This document shows, one piece after another, positions 10,201-16,669 of a stretch of 33,389 nucleotides of DNA. Source of the DNA: Anaerophaga thermohalophila str. Valhall (GTDB lineage: Bacteria; Bacteroidota; Bacteroidia; Bacteroidales; Marinilabiliaceae); the NCBI RefSeq assembly GCF_000250735.1, contig NZ_AHZV01000358.1, forward strand, positions 1 through 33,389, read 5' to 3'. The notes beneath the pieces were generated by a model. It was given only the letters and a program-made list of their open reading frames with translations. It searched no databases and was not told the origin of the DNA. Positions within the stretch are counted from its first letter, which is position 1, and each line of letters starts with the position of its first letter. A program made the position numbers and the translations under genes.

Positions 10201-10264
10201 AACTGCCCTCTGAAGAAATACTCAGAAATAAAACCAACAACACTATTGAAGTAACTTTGCCCAT
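7247..10264 (-). CDS. Exported metallopeptidase - TolB-type propeller - Omp85-like barrel fusion
   Basis: The 1005 residues fall into three parts. After a signal peptide (about 1-24) comes a zinc-metallopeptidase-like domain with HEMVH at 137-141 and a downstream acidic motif WMIEGMAEYL (Glu168 or Glu172 as third ligand), as in peptidase MA-like gluzincins. Residues about 293-575 contain PD40/TolB-type propeller blades (SPDGRHIVFLS at 300, WSPDNRHFAF at 354, WSPDGESIAFS at 400, WTSDGKCIWFS at 444). From about 630 a beta-barrel follows. It carries WLVRGY (VRGY at 873-876), the conserved loop-6 motif of the Omp85/BamA superfamily, and ends in an aromatic residue. The protein is inferred to sit in the outer membrane with soluble domains attached; which side they face is unknown. 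Substrate and role are unknown. It is a single-gene unit with no chaperone or secretion partner adjacent. Confidence 0.85.
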   Translation of the reverse strand: MGKVTSIVLLVLFLSISSEGSFSQYFGKNKPSYRTFDFKLARTEHFDIYHYLNDTDRLNKFGNLAEQWYRYHRKLLIDTFRTRNPVILYRNHAEFQQTSAILSDIGIGTGGVTESLKRRIVMPFAFSDYQTSHVLGHEMVHAFQYHILEQYKDLSPASITRVPLWMIEGMAEYLSVGNSDAYTAVWMRDALLSNEFPTLEELSRSGQYSPYRFGQAFWSYIASRYGEQYIRRLFVASAMSGYHTAVEDLLGITPDSLSKEWRETLANHLLTRQDSSYTLFGEKLFSKKNAGRYNLYPSVSPDGRHIVFLSERDIYSLDLFLASAHDGEIIDKLYTSSRTSDIDALEYIETSGTWSPDNRHFAFTGYQKGKSVILIFDTVRNKLKRTISPPEIDAVSSPVWSPDGESIAFSGMVNGVSNIYLFDLEEKQVKAVTTSSFASIQPSWTSDGKCIWFSTDEPASDQTMHFPGFFNLARVNLISGKTEVFCPFDGAKNLNPVAIPGQNLVFFLSNVNGRRDLYVFDTTDETIRRATNYATGIMGITEMSPALSLASGSIYYSMLWHGEFQIVKVPYDLLLQHAEVVPRKDFDYRAARLAPFSRQFSVVDQNLIYNGVLDAPKVEIRPEPLKKDFRLDYLGNMAAGVMTSRFGTGMGGSVEALFSDVLGHHLLYTAASIYGEIYDFGGQVALLNQKHRIKTGISFSHIPYRMGYFTYEGAGDEQSLVYYSRRIFEDKTSLFAYMPLTRMMRIESGTSIAHYGYRYEKIEDIRNYYPTYYESGTRTDAPDGFWVGQADVALVFDNAKNGMTSPVDGTRTRVQFEKFYNGVDAHAFLFDYRKYKFIRPFSVAFRLYHYGRYGADSETNRMTRLFAGYPWLVRGYDTGGFYADSTHNTSSIGIKHLIGSRMLVANVEWRMPLSGPIDLALLRSSTFFSEFTFFIDAGLTWDDQSTPYFSLTTTSDKERIPVFSTGTSVRFSFFGLIIIEPYFAFPFHQGRFYNGQFGFNIFPGW

Positions 10265-10957
10265 GGCATTAGTTTAAAGTTGTCCGTTTAAATTACGCAG
10301 AAATGGGAAACAGGGTTCAATTTATGAGAGGAAAAATAATTTGAAGGGAAAAACAATAACAATAGCCAGTTAAAAAAAGCCTAAACGCAATGACGCAAAG
10401 TTTTTATTATGGGAGAGTTGTGATTTACTCCACTGACTATGCAAACAATTAATTCCCAGACATCTGTAAAAGTTTAACGGAGTATTGCAATAATAGACGG
10501 CCCTAAAAGTGTCCATACTTTGCACTAAAAGTATCCATACTTTTCTTCAAAAGTATCCATACTTTGCACCAAAAGTATCCATACTTTGCACCAAAAGTAT
10601 CCATACTTTGCACCAAAAGTATCCATACTTTTCTTAGTGTTTGTCTATTACAATAGATCGTTAGATTTTTAGATAAAAGTAATCGACAGGCAGAAGTTTG
10701 CCAGGCAGAAGGCAGAAGTGTTAAATTTTGCAGATAAGAATTTTACCGTTAGTACCGAAAATTGGCCTGATAAACAAAAATTCAACTCCGCAAAACAAAC
10801 AACTGATATAGAGTGATTTGTAATTTGAGTTAGATAAAGGATAATGGCACTATATGGACAGACACTAATTAAATCGGGGCAAATTTTTTGATCAATGACT
10901 TAAACTCCACACCAGCAGTGTCAAAAGATTTCGCGCAGAGAGAACGATGTATTCAGC
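10265..10957. other. Intergenic region with tandem and dispersed repeats
   Basis: The 693-base spacer lies between pheS and the barrel-protease gene (both minus strand). It holds a family E repeat (10367-10410), the right half of a family C element (about 10438-10487, ending AAAAGTTTAACGGAGTATTG), the 22-bp tandem array (10505-10636) and a family C left end (CAATAGATCGTTAGATTTTT, 10651-10670). A degenerate family A-like end (ATATGGACAGACACT) closes at 10866, and AGTGTTTGTCTAT at 10636 could be the matching left end. No coding sequence was recognised. Confidence 0.65.
10505..10636. repeat. 22-bp tandem repeat, six units
   Basis: Six head-to-tail units of exactly 22 bp read AAAAGTATCCATACTTTGCA plus CC, with small variants. 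Units 3, 4 and 5 are identical, units 2 and 6 end in TTCTT-type tails, and unit 1 has GTGTCC. Each unit contains the near-palindrome AAAGTATCCATACTTT. The spacing is about two DNA helical turns, so all units would face nearly the same side of the helix. Function is unknown; a multi-site protein-binding array or a structural repeat are both possible. Confidence 0.9.
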
Positions 10958-11977
10958 CTATGATTCTGCCCTGAATTGTTCGAGAAACCGAATGTCGTTT
11001 TCGAAGAACAGCCGGATGTCGTTTATCTGGTATTTCAGCATAGCAATGCGTTCAATGCCCATACCAAACGCAAATCCGGTGTACCTGTCCGGATCAATTT
11101 CGCAGTTGGAAAGAACGGCAGGATCAACCATTCCACAACCCAGTATTTCTACCCAACCGGTGTGTTTGCAGATGTTACACCCCTCGCCGCCACATAGTGT
11201 ACAGGAGATGTCCATCTCGGCAGATGGTTCTGTAAAAGGGAAGTAAGATGGACGAAGCCGGATGCGTGTTTCCTGCCCAAACATTTCCTTGGCAAAATAG
11301 AGAAGTGTTTGACGCAAATCGGCAAACGATACATCTTCGTCAATGTAAAGACCTTCAACCTGATGAAAAATGCAATGTGCTCTCGCCGATATGGCTTCGT
11401 TGCGAAATACTCTTCCGGGGAAAATAGCCCTGATGGGTGGTTTCTGCTGTTCCATAACCCTTATCTGCACAGACGAGGTATGTGTTCTGAGCAAAATGTC
11501 AGGATCCTGTGTAATGAAAAATGTATCCTGCATATCTCTTGCCGGGTGTTCGGGAGGAAAATTCAAAGCCTCAAACACATGCCAGTCGTCTTCTATCTCA
11601 GGCCCTTCAGCAACGGTAAACCCGATGCGTCCGAAAATATCCACTATCTGTTTTCGAATAATGGACAACGGATGACGGCTTCCCACTGGCATAAATGTTC
11701 CGGGAAGTGTCAGGTCAGTTGTTCCCGATGTCAGTTGCGATTCTTCAAATTGTTCCTTCAGATTATTGATTGTTTCCTGGGCAGCAGCCTTCAACTGGTT
11801 GATTGCCTGACCAACAGATTTCTTCTGATCATTCGGAACATCCTTAAACTCCTGAAAAAGTTGAGGAATAATTCCCTTTTTACTAAGATATTTAATACGC
11901 AATTGTTCGGCTTCCTCAGCAGACGAAGCAGTAAGCCCTTTTATTTCTTCCAGTAATTCGTTGATCTTATCAAGCAT
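10958..11977 (-). CDS. pheS: Phenylalanine--tRNA ligase alpha subunit
   Basis: This 339-residue catalytic subunit of the heterotetrameric PheST synthetase charges tRNA-Phe in the cytoplasm. The N-terminal 80 residues form the usual coiled-coil tRNA-binding arm. Class II motifs follow: GSRHPLSIIRKQIVDIFG (99-116), AEGPEIEDDWHVFEALNFP (123-141), HPARDMQDTFF, FHQVEG (204-209) and GFAFGMGIERIAMLKY (301-316). A four-cysteine cluster, CTLCGGEGCNICK (C259, C262, C267, C270), is a known variant feature. The partner subunit gene pheT is not adjacent. Length is normal. The start ATG lies within AATTACAATG, with no strong ribosome-binding site. Confidence 0.97.
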   Translation of the reverse strand: MLDKINELLEEIKGLTASSAEEAEQLRIKYLSKKGIIPQLFQEFKDVPNDQKKSVGQAINQLKAAAQETINNLKEQFEESQLTSGTTDLTLPGTFMPVGSRHPLSIIRKQIVDIFGRIGFTVAEGPEIEDDWHVFEALNFPPEHPARDMQDTFFITQDPDILLRTHTSSVQIRVMEQQKPPIRAIFPGRVFRNEAISARAHCIFHQVEGLYIDEDVSFADLRQTLLYFAKEMFGQETRIRLRPSYFPFTEPSAEMDISCTLCGGEGCNICKHTGWVEILGCGMVDPAVLSNCEIDPDRYTGFAFGMGIERIAMLKYQINDIRLFFENDIRFLEQFRAES

Positions 11978-12615
11978 TGTAATTAATTTTTTGGAACAAT
12001 TTGATTCGTCCTGGTCTGTTGGCGAACGGATAATAATATTCAGCCAGTAATGTTAATCAATGAGGCCAATCATAAAAGTCTCTTTTTGCCAATCTCATTA
12101 TTGCAGAAAATTTTAAATCCTCATTAGTGTCTGTCCATAAAGTACCATTTGCTGTGTTACGCTCGCCGCCAAAATCCTCATTTACGATGAGTAAACTCCG
12201 TTTTTGGCGGCTTCGCAAGCCTTGCAACTGGTACTTTCTGAACAGACACACATATTGTAAAAATTTTTGCGAGTTTATAGACGGACACTCATTAATAATT
12301 CGTTAAATCCGGTTCAAAAATTTCCTACGCATCGACCTCGACAAAAATAGCTCTTTTAGGAGCAGACTCATCAACAGACCGCTAATTTTTAGATATAAGA
12401 TGATTTACAAAGGTAATTCTTTTCGGAGCCGGCTCAAAATTGAAAAACACAAATTCAGCCGAAATCATCAAACCAATTAGTACCAAATGGACGGAAACCC
12501 GGACACAAACCCCATAATATTGTTAAACAATTAAAGCCGGGAATGACACGGAATAAATTTGACCAGCTCTTCACCTATTCTTATCTTACCGGAAGATGTT
12601 GTTCAAATAGAAAAC
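11978..12615. other. Divergent intergenic region with a family A element
   Basis: The spacer between pheS (minus) and the phosphatase gene (plus) contains a complete family A element at 12126-12289 and a short family C fragment (TTTTTAGATATAAGATGATTT, about 12387). The pheS promoter should lie in 11978-12125, where no T-box or attenuator hairpin was seen. Between 12410 and 12615 nothing was recognised apart from the presumed phosphatase promoter area. Confidence 0.6.
12126..12289 (+). mobile_element. MITE-like element, family A, complete copy (stem sub-type 1)
   Basis: This is a 164-bp element with inverted termini: AGTGTCTGTCCATAAA on the left, and AGTGTCCGTCTATAAA as the reverse complement on the right. 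It is flanked by a 4-bp direct duplication, CATT (12122-12125 and 12290-12293). A second, inner inverted repeat pairs TGTCTGTCCATAAAGTACC with GGTACTTTCTGAACAGACA. The central stem is GCCGCCAAAA (12165-12174) with TTTTGGCGGC (12202-12211). There is no coding capacity. Confidence 0.85.
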
Positions 12616-13287
12616 ATGAAGAGAATATTTTTCATCGGTGATATTCATGGTTGCAGTCTGACCTTTAAAAAAATGATAACAAAGAAAATAGACCTGCAAA
12701 AAACGGATGAACTCTATTGCGTTGGAGATTACATTGATCGCGGACCCGACAGTAAAGGGGTTGTCGATTTTATTCTTAACCTCAGGACAGAAGGATACAA
12801 CGTGCATACCGTGCGTGGGAACCATGAACAAATGATGCTGGATTCGATGACAAGTATCAATTCCTATATGCTGTGGATGTTAAACGGGGGAGAGAAAACG
12901 CTTGAGAGTTTTGGTGTAGAAACCGCAAGGGATTTGCCAAAGATTTACCGCGATTTTTTTCACAAAACCGATCTGTTTTTTCAGACCGGTTCTTTCATTG
13001 TGGTTCATGCCGGATTGAACTTTAACATATCCCATCCACTGAAGGATAAAGAGTCAATGTTGTGGATAAGGGGCTTTTCGCCTGACGAAAGTTTCTTACA
13101 AGGCAGACTGCTAATACACGGGCATACGCCACGAAGCAAAAATGATATCATGTCACAAAAAAATAACAGCGTGGTGAACATAGACGGTGGTTGTGTATTC
13201 AAATACCGGCAGGACATGGGGAACCTTGTTGCCCTGAACTTCAACGAAAAGAAATTACTGTTTCAACCAAATATAGACCCTTACTGA
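12616..13287 (+). CDS. PPP-family metallophosphatase (serine/threonine phosphatase or Ap4A-hydrolase like)
   Basis: The 223-residue calcineurin-like phosphatase carries the full PPP signature: GDIHG (8-12), GDYIDRG (37-43) and RGNHEQMM (67-74), then VVHAGLN and IHGHTP, which supply the later metal-binding histidines. In bacteria this family includes protein phosphatases of the PrpA/PrpE type and symmetric diadenosine tetraphosphate hydrolases; the substrate cannot be decided here. The start at ATG 12616 was chosen because the GDIHG strand begins five residues after it. An upstream in-frame TTG at 12559 would add 19 residues that fit no family feature. It is a single gene on the plus strand, bracketed by family A elements on both sides. 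Confidence 0.88.
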   Translation: MKRIFFIGDIHGCSLTFKKMITKKIDLQKTDELYCVGDYIDRGPDSKGVVDFILNLRTEGYNVHTVRGNHEQMMLDSMTSINSYMLWMLNGGEKTLESFGVETARDLPKIYRDFFHKTDLFFQTGSFIVVHAGLNFNISHPLKDKESMLWIRGFSPDESFLQGRLLIHGHTPRSKNDIMSQKNNSVVNIDGGCVFKYRQDMGNLVALNFNEKKLLFQPNIDPY

Positions 13288-13366
13288 AACAAGATTACCC
13301 GGAATTTTGTTATGCAAATAGGTAAAAATTTACCAACAGGTTTTTAGATATTAAATTTAACATGAT

Positions 13367-13466
13367 TCATTAGTATAAAATTTACTTTTTAAGGCATAAC
13401 GGAACCCGCATGAAAGCAATTATACATATTCTTGTTTTGGTAATCCTTGCCATGCCCGTTTCACAT
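13367..13466 (+). repeat. Repeat family D, near-complete copy
   Basis: This ~100-bp sequence begins TTCATTAGTATAAAATTTAC, contains CATTCTTGTT-like text after TATA, and ends GCCATGCCCGTTTC. It matches in reverse complement 6787-6890 and in part 4066-4111 (left half) and about 20712-20738 (right half, CAATCCTTGCCATGCTCG). No clear inverted termini or duplications were found. Confidence 0.6.
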
Positions 13467-13552
13467 AAACTTGTTATACTTTACTTTAGCTGACAAATAT
13501 CTGTTGATCACAAACTGAGGATCTGCATCCTGAAACAAGAAATTAACTAAGT

Positions 13553-13717
13553 AGTGTACGTCTATAAATTACGCAAAAGATTTTTCTGGCCATGTGTCTG
13601 TTCAGAAAGTACCAGTTGCAAGGCTTGCGAAGCCGCCAAAACCGGAGTTTACTCATCGTAAATGAGGATTTTGGCGGCGAGCGTAACACAGCAAATGGTA
13701 CTTTATGGACAGACACT
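13553..13717 (-). mobile_element. MITE-like element, family A, complete copy (stem sub-type 1)
   Basis: This 165-bp copy is inverted relative to the one at 12126. The left terminus is AGTGTACGTCTATAAA and the right terminus TTTATGGACAGACACT. It is flanked by the 4-bp duplication AAGT (13549-13552 and 13718-13721). The central arms GCCGCCAAAA and TTTTGGCGGC are intact. Its right edge lies 37 bases upstream of the aldo/keto reductase start, with the TTTATGGACAGACACT end facing the gene. Confidence 0.87.
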
Positions 13718-13754
13718 AAGTATATTGAGATAAAGAACCACAAAATAATAAGCT

Positions 13755-14609
13755 ATGAAACGAAGGGATTTTATAAAACGGGCAACAGGGCTTCTGGCGG
13801 TCTCCTCATTTCCCGCTTCACAATTTGGTGATAATAACAGGAAGTATATTTCTGATCGCGTAATGTTGGGCAATACCGGGATAGAAGTATCGCGGCTTGC
13901 CGTGGGAACCGGAACAAACGGCTGGGGTAAGCGTTCCAATCAAACCAGGGAGCTTGGCATTAAGGGGTTGGCCGATTTGCTGGAAGTTGCTTATGAAAGA
14001 GGTGTTTTCTTTTGGGATTCAGCCGATTCCTATGGTACTCACCCTCATTTAAAGGAGGCGCTAAAACGAATTCCAAGAGAAAAAGTTGTCATCCTCACCA
14101 AAACGCATGCTACTTCCGAAAAGGAAATGAAAGCCGATCTGGATCGTTTCCGCCGTGAACTGGGAACCGATTATATCGACGTGATGTTGCTCCATTTGAT
14201 GACAGATGCCAACTGGCCGGAAATAAAAGCCGGAGCCATGAATGTTCTGGCCGAAGCAAGAAAAGACGGGATTGTCAAGGCCCACGGTGTTTCATGTCAT
14301 TCTATCGAGGCCTTGAAAACAGCAGCAAACACAGATTGGGTTCAGGTAGACCTTGCCCGGATCAATCCTGCCGGCGCCCGTATGGATGATGAAGTCCCGG
14401 TTGTTCAAAAAGTTCTGAAGCAAATGAAAAATTCGGGTAAAGCAGTAATGGGCATGAAAATATTTGGCGGAGGAAGCTTGTCCGGCAAACCCGATGAAAG
14501 TTTACGGTTCGTCCTTAAACAGAACTATGTGGATTGCTTTACCATTGGTATTGAGAATAAGGATCAACTGCTTGATCTCGAAAAACGTGTTCCGCGTGTT
14601 AGTGTATAA
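13755..14609 (+). CDS. Tat-exported aldo/keto reductase
   Basis: The 284-residue NAD(P)H-dependent oxidoreductase starts with a twin-arginine signal, MKRRDFIKRATGLLAVSSF, so it is inferred to be folded in the cytoplasm and exported to the periplasm. The aldo/keto reductase catalytic tetrad is visible: Asp88 and Tyr93 in WDSADSYG, Lys116 in LTKTH and His147 in MLLHLM. Other family landmarks are LGNTGIEVSRLAVGTG (38-53), GTDYIDVMLLH (137-147) and HGVSCHSIEAL. The C-terminal cofactor part is short for the family but follows the usual order (IFGGGSL, FTIGIENKDQL). The substrate is unknown. It is a single gene; its upstream DNA is a family A element ending 37 bases before the start. Confidence 0.9.
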   Translation: MKRRDFIKRATGLLAVSSFPASQFGDNNRKYISDRVMLGNTGIEVSRLAVGTGTNGWGKRSNQTRELGIKGLADLLEVAYERGVFFWDSADSYGTHPHLKEALKRIPREKVVILTKTHATSEKEMKADLDRFRRELGTDYIDVMLLHLMTDANWPEIKAGAMNVLAEARKDGIVKAHGVSCHSIEALKTAANTDWVQVDLARINPAGARMDDEVPVVQKVLKQMKNSGKAVMGMKIFGGGSLSGKPDESLRFVLKQNYVDCFTIGIENKDQLLDLEKRVPRVSV

Positions 14610-14691
14610 CATAAGTAGACCTGGTTATTGAAATCCATCAGTGTTAAACCTTTTAATAAGTTAGACATTGTTCCGTCAATTAGTTATATTT

Positions 14692-14817
14692 AATGTCTGT
14701 CCATAAAGTGCCATTTACTGTGTTACGCTCCTCCGAAAATTACTCATTTACGATGAGTAAACTCCGTATTCTCGGACTTCGCAAGCCTTGTAAATGACAC
14801 TTTCTGAACAGACACAT
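14692..14817 (+). mobile_element. MITE-like element, family A, shortened copy (stem sub-type 2)
   Basis: About 126 bp match family A from AATGTCTGTCCATAAAG through TTTCTGAACAGACACA. The outer right end (the GCGAGTTTATAGACGGACACT part) is missing. The central arms are CTCCGAAAAT and ATTCTCGGAC, as in sub-type 2 at 32739, with slight decay. No flanking duplication was seen, consistent with a deletion after insertion. Confidence 0.72.
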
Positions 14818-14880
14818 GATAAGTAGAGGTTGCGGAAAAAGTCAGCAACCTGTTTCAAATTTATTTTCCATTGTTCTTTT

Positions 14881-14970
14881 TGGTATTGCCCCAAAAAGAA
14901 CCAAAAAGGTCTGGTTCGCTTAAACCTGGCTCCCCGCGAAAGCCAAAATTTCCGGCCATTGCGCAAGGCC
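14881..14970 (+). repeat. Repeat family F
   Basis: About 90 bp beginning TTGCCCCAAAAAGAACC and including CTCCCCGCGAAAGCCAAAAT and TTTCCGGCCATTGCG. It matches 31401-31493 in the same orientation with few differences. It is non-coding, with no visible termini. Confidence 0.7.
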
Positions 14971-15108
14971 ATGAACGTCGCCCATTTTGGCTTCCCGCCA
15001 TCCGCCGGCCCGGAAAGCGGACAGGCCACCGCGCCTTTTAAATAGATAAAGTCGTTCATTATTACGACATTCTTTTGAACAGTGATATGTTGACAATTAA
15101 CATTTACA

Positions 15109-15243
15109 CAATACTTTGTTTGATTTTGTAATGCCCTGCAAGTCAATTGTTTGCGTCTAAAGAGGTTTGTTTATTTAAATGCAGTATATTAATGTTGTAA
15201 AAATCATCTTACATCTTATATCTAAAAATCTCACGATCTATTG
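15109..15243 (-). mobile_element. MITE-like element, family C, complete copy
   Basis: This 135-bp copy is inverted relative to that at 28440. Its termini read CAATAC...CTATTG, and it is flanked by the 7-bp direct duplication ATTTACA (15102-15108 and 15244-15250). Internal text such as AAAGAGGTTTGTTTATTTAA and CATCTTACATCTTATATC matches the other copies. Confidence 0.8.
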
Positions 15244-15377
15244 ATTTACAGGTGCAAACATTTTTAAAGATTTGCATGAATAACCTTGCACCTTAAATGG
15301 AATTATGCGATGTAAATAATTTATTATTAATTATTTAGGAGCAAACTCAAGTATGTGGAATAAAAAATAATACTATT

Positions 15378-16448
15378 ATGGACACAATAAAAAATAACAC
15401 ACAAAAGATCATCGAATATCTCGGAAATGATGATTCATTGCTCACTTTTGACCAACCAAAAATTTCCAAAGACCGGCTAACACAGCCAGGCCCCGACACA
15501 TTGGATAAAGTGTTCGGGCAAAGTGATCGAAATCCCCGGACACTCATCAACCTCTCGCGTATATACGAGCATGGGCGACTGGGAGGAACTGGTTATCTTT
15601 CTGTTTTGCCTGTCGATCAAGGCATTGAGCACACAGGAGGCGCTTCATTCGCCCCCAATCCCGACTATTTCGATCCGGAAAACATCATAAAACTCGCCAT
15701 CGAAGGAGGATGCAATGCTGTTGCAACGACATTTGGCGGACTTGCTCTGCATGCACGTAAGTATGCCCATAAAATCCCGTTTCTTGTAAAGATCAATCAC
15801 AACGAATTGATGACCTACCCCAATAAATATGACCAGATCATGTTTGGAAGCGTTTCGGAAGCCTGGAACCTGGGGGCTGCTGCCGTTGGTGCCACTATCT
15901 ATTTTGGTTCGGAAGAATCGAACCGGCAACTTGTAGAAGTGGCCGAAGCATTTGAGCAGGCCCATGAGCTTGGTATGGCAACAGTATTATGGTGTTATAC
16001 AAGAAACAGCAGTTTTAAAACCGCCAAAAACGATTATCACACTGCCGCTGACCTCACGGGGCAGGCCAACCATTTGGGAGTAACTATAAAAGCCGATCTT
16101 ATTAAACAAAAATTACCAACCTGCAATGGCGGTTTCACAGAGTTAAAGTTTGGAAAAACGCATCCCGACATGTATAAGAAACTGACCTCCGATCATCCCA
16201 TCGATTTATGCCGTTACCAGGTGGCCAACTGCTACATGGGAAAGATCGGCCTGATCAATTCGGGCGGGGCATCTTCCGGAGCCAGTGATTTTGGCGATGC
16301 CGTACGCACAGCTGTCATTAATAAACGGGCAGGCGGCTCAGGCCTCATTTCCGGAAGAAAAGCATTTCAACGCCCCATGAAAGAAGGTATTGAGTTATTG
16401 AATTTGATACAGGATGTTTATCTGAATGATGAAATTTCGATAGCGTAA
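15378..16448 (+). CDS. fbaB: Class I fructose-bisphosphate aldolase (DhnA/FbaB type)
   Basis: The 356-residue cytoplasmic enzyme reversibly cleaves fructose 1,6-bisphosphate in glycolysis and gluconeogenesis through a Schiff-base lysine. Family landmarks are [20 protein letters not shown] (77-96), [10 protein letters not shown] (135-144), and [12 protein letters not shown] (236-247), which contains the candidate catalytic lysine (K238 or K243). [16 protein letters not shown] and [14 protein letters not shown] form the phosphate-binding part. Length fits the FbaB group, which is unrelated to zinc class II aldolase. It is a single gene followed by a very strong hairpin, and a family C end begins about nine bases after its stop codon. 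Confidence 0.95.
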   Translation: MDTIKNNTQKIIEYLGNDDSLLTFDQPKISKDRLTQPGPDTLDKVFGQSDRNPRTLINLSRIYEHGRLGGTGYLSVLPVDQGIEHTGGASFAPNPDYFDPENIIKLAIEGGCNAVATTFGGLALHARKYAHKIPFLVKINHNELMTYPNKYDQIMFGSVSEAWNLGAAAVGATIYFGSEESNRQLVEVAEAFEQAHELGMATVLWCYTRNSSFKTAKNDYHTAADLTGQANHLGVTIKADLIKQKLPTCNGGFTELKFGKTHPDMYKKLTSDHPIDLCRYQVANCYMGKIGLINSGGASSGASDFGDAVRTAVINKRAGGSGLISGRKAFQRPMKEGIELLNLIQDVYLNDEISIA

Positions 16449-16454
16449 TAGAAA

Positions 16455-16475
16455 TAAATCAGATCGTTAGATTCT
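16455..16475 (+). repeat. Family C left-end fragment after fbaB
   Basis: AATCAGATCGTTAGATTCTT matches the left terminus of family C (consensus CAATAGATCGTTAGATTTTT). Only the end is recognisable; the sequence diverges before the hairpin at 16503. Confidence 0.5.
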
Positions 16476-16502
16476 TAAATTAATAGACGGTCAGGGTAAA
16501 TT

Positions 16503-16578
16503 TAAACGCAGAGACGCAATGACGTGAAGTTTTTCATAATAAAAACTTCACGTCATTGCGTCTCTGCGTTTAGGCTTT
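16503..16578 (+). terminator. Perfect 32-bp stem hairpin, likely fbaB terminator
   Basis: The arms 16503-16534 and 16541-16572 are exact reverse complements of each other over 32 bp, with a six-base loop CATAAT, followed on the plus strand by GGCTTTTTT. The stem is made of the family E motif (AAACGCAGAGACGCAATGAC) in both orientations. It lies between two convergent genes, so termination of fbaB is the plain reading; the stem is far longer than a terminator needs. Confidence 0.75.
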
Positions 16579-16622
16579 TTTAACCTGAGTATTTTAGAAA
16601 AGCACCAGATAATAATGGCTGC

Positions 16623-16669
16623 TGAAAAATCATCTCAAATCTAATCTCTATAAATCTACCGATCTATTG
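16623..16669 (-). repeat. Family C terminus supplying the stop codon of the cyclophilin gene
   Basis: Read on the minus strand, CAATAGATCGGTAGATTTAT followed by AGAGATTAGATTTGAGATG matches the family C left end. The gene at 16664 ends in codons CAA TAG, which are exactly the first six bases of this terminus. The rest of the element toward 16580 is recognisable but diverged. Confidence 0.6.

Larger units (their letters stand above)
13288..13754. other. Intergenic region made mostly of repeats
   Basis: The 467-base spacer holds a family D repeat (13367-13466) and a complete family A element (13553-13717). A 27-codon hydrophobic reading frame at 13410-13493 falls inside the family D repeat and is not called. 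The promoter of the downstream reductase would have to lie in the last ~37 bases or inside the family A element. Confidence 0.6.
14610..15377. other. Long intergenic region built from repeats
   Basis: The 768-base spacer separates the reductase and fbaB, both on the plus strand. In order it holds a shortened family A element (14692-14817), a family F repeat (14881-14970), about 85 bases with GC-rich content (CCGCCATCCGCCGGCCCGG) and a complete family C element (15109-15243). About 130 bases follow that should contain the fbaB promoter. Overlapping reading frames on both strands (14748-15146) are repeat-derived and resemble no known protein. Confidence 0.6.

Noticed and set aside
10505-10636. 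Possible CRISPR array
   Set aside because: Units are contiguous 22-mers without unique spacers, and no cas gene is present.
10636-10866. A sixth complete family A element
   Set aside because: Both ends look family A-like, but the interior is unrelated (contains a family C end) and the flanking 4-mers differ, so it is mentioned only as degenerate.
12057-12251. A 64-codon minus-strand frame with close relatives at 13592-13831 and 28506-28760
   Set aside because: The apparent conservation comes from the family A element itself, not from a coding gene.
12559-12615. TTG start for the PPP phosphatase
   Set aside because: The ATG at 12616 directly precedes the first conserved strand and GDIHG motif; the upstream residues fit no family feature.
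13410-13493. A 27-codon hydrophobic reading frame (MKAIIHILVLVILAMPVSHK...)
   Set aside because: It lies inside the family D repeat and other copies do not keep the frame, so it is not supported as a small membrane protein.
14748-15146. Overlapping 132- and 71-codon frames on both strands
   Set aside because: They cross from a family A element through a family F repeat, with no recognisable protein features and no conserved frame.
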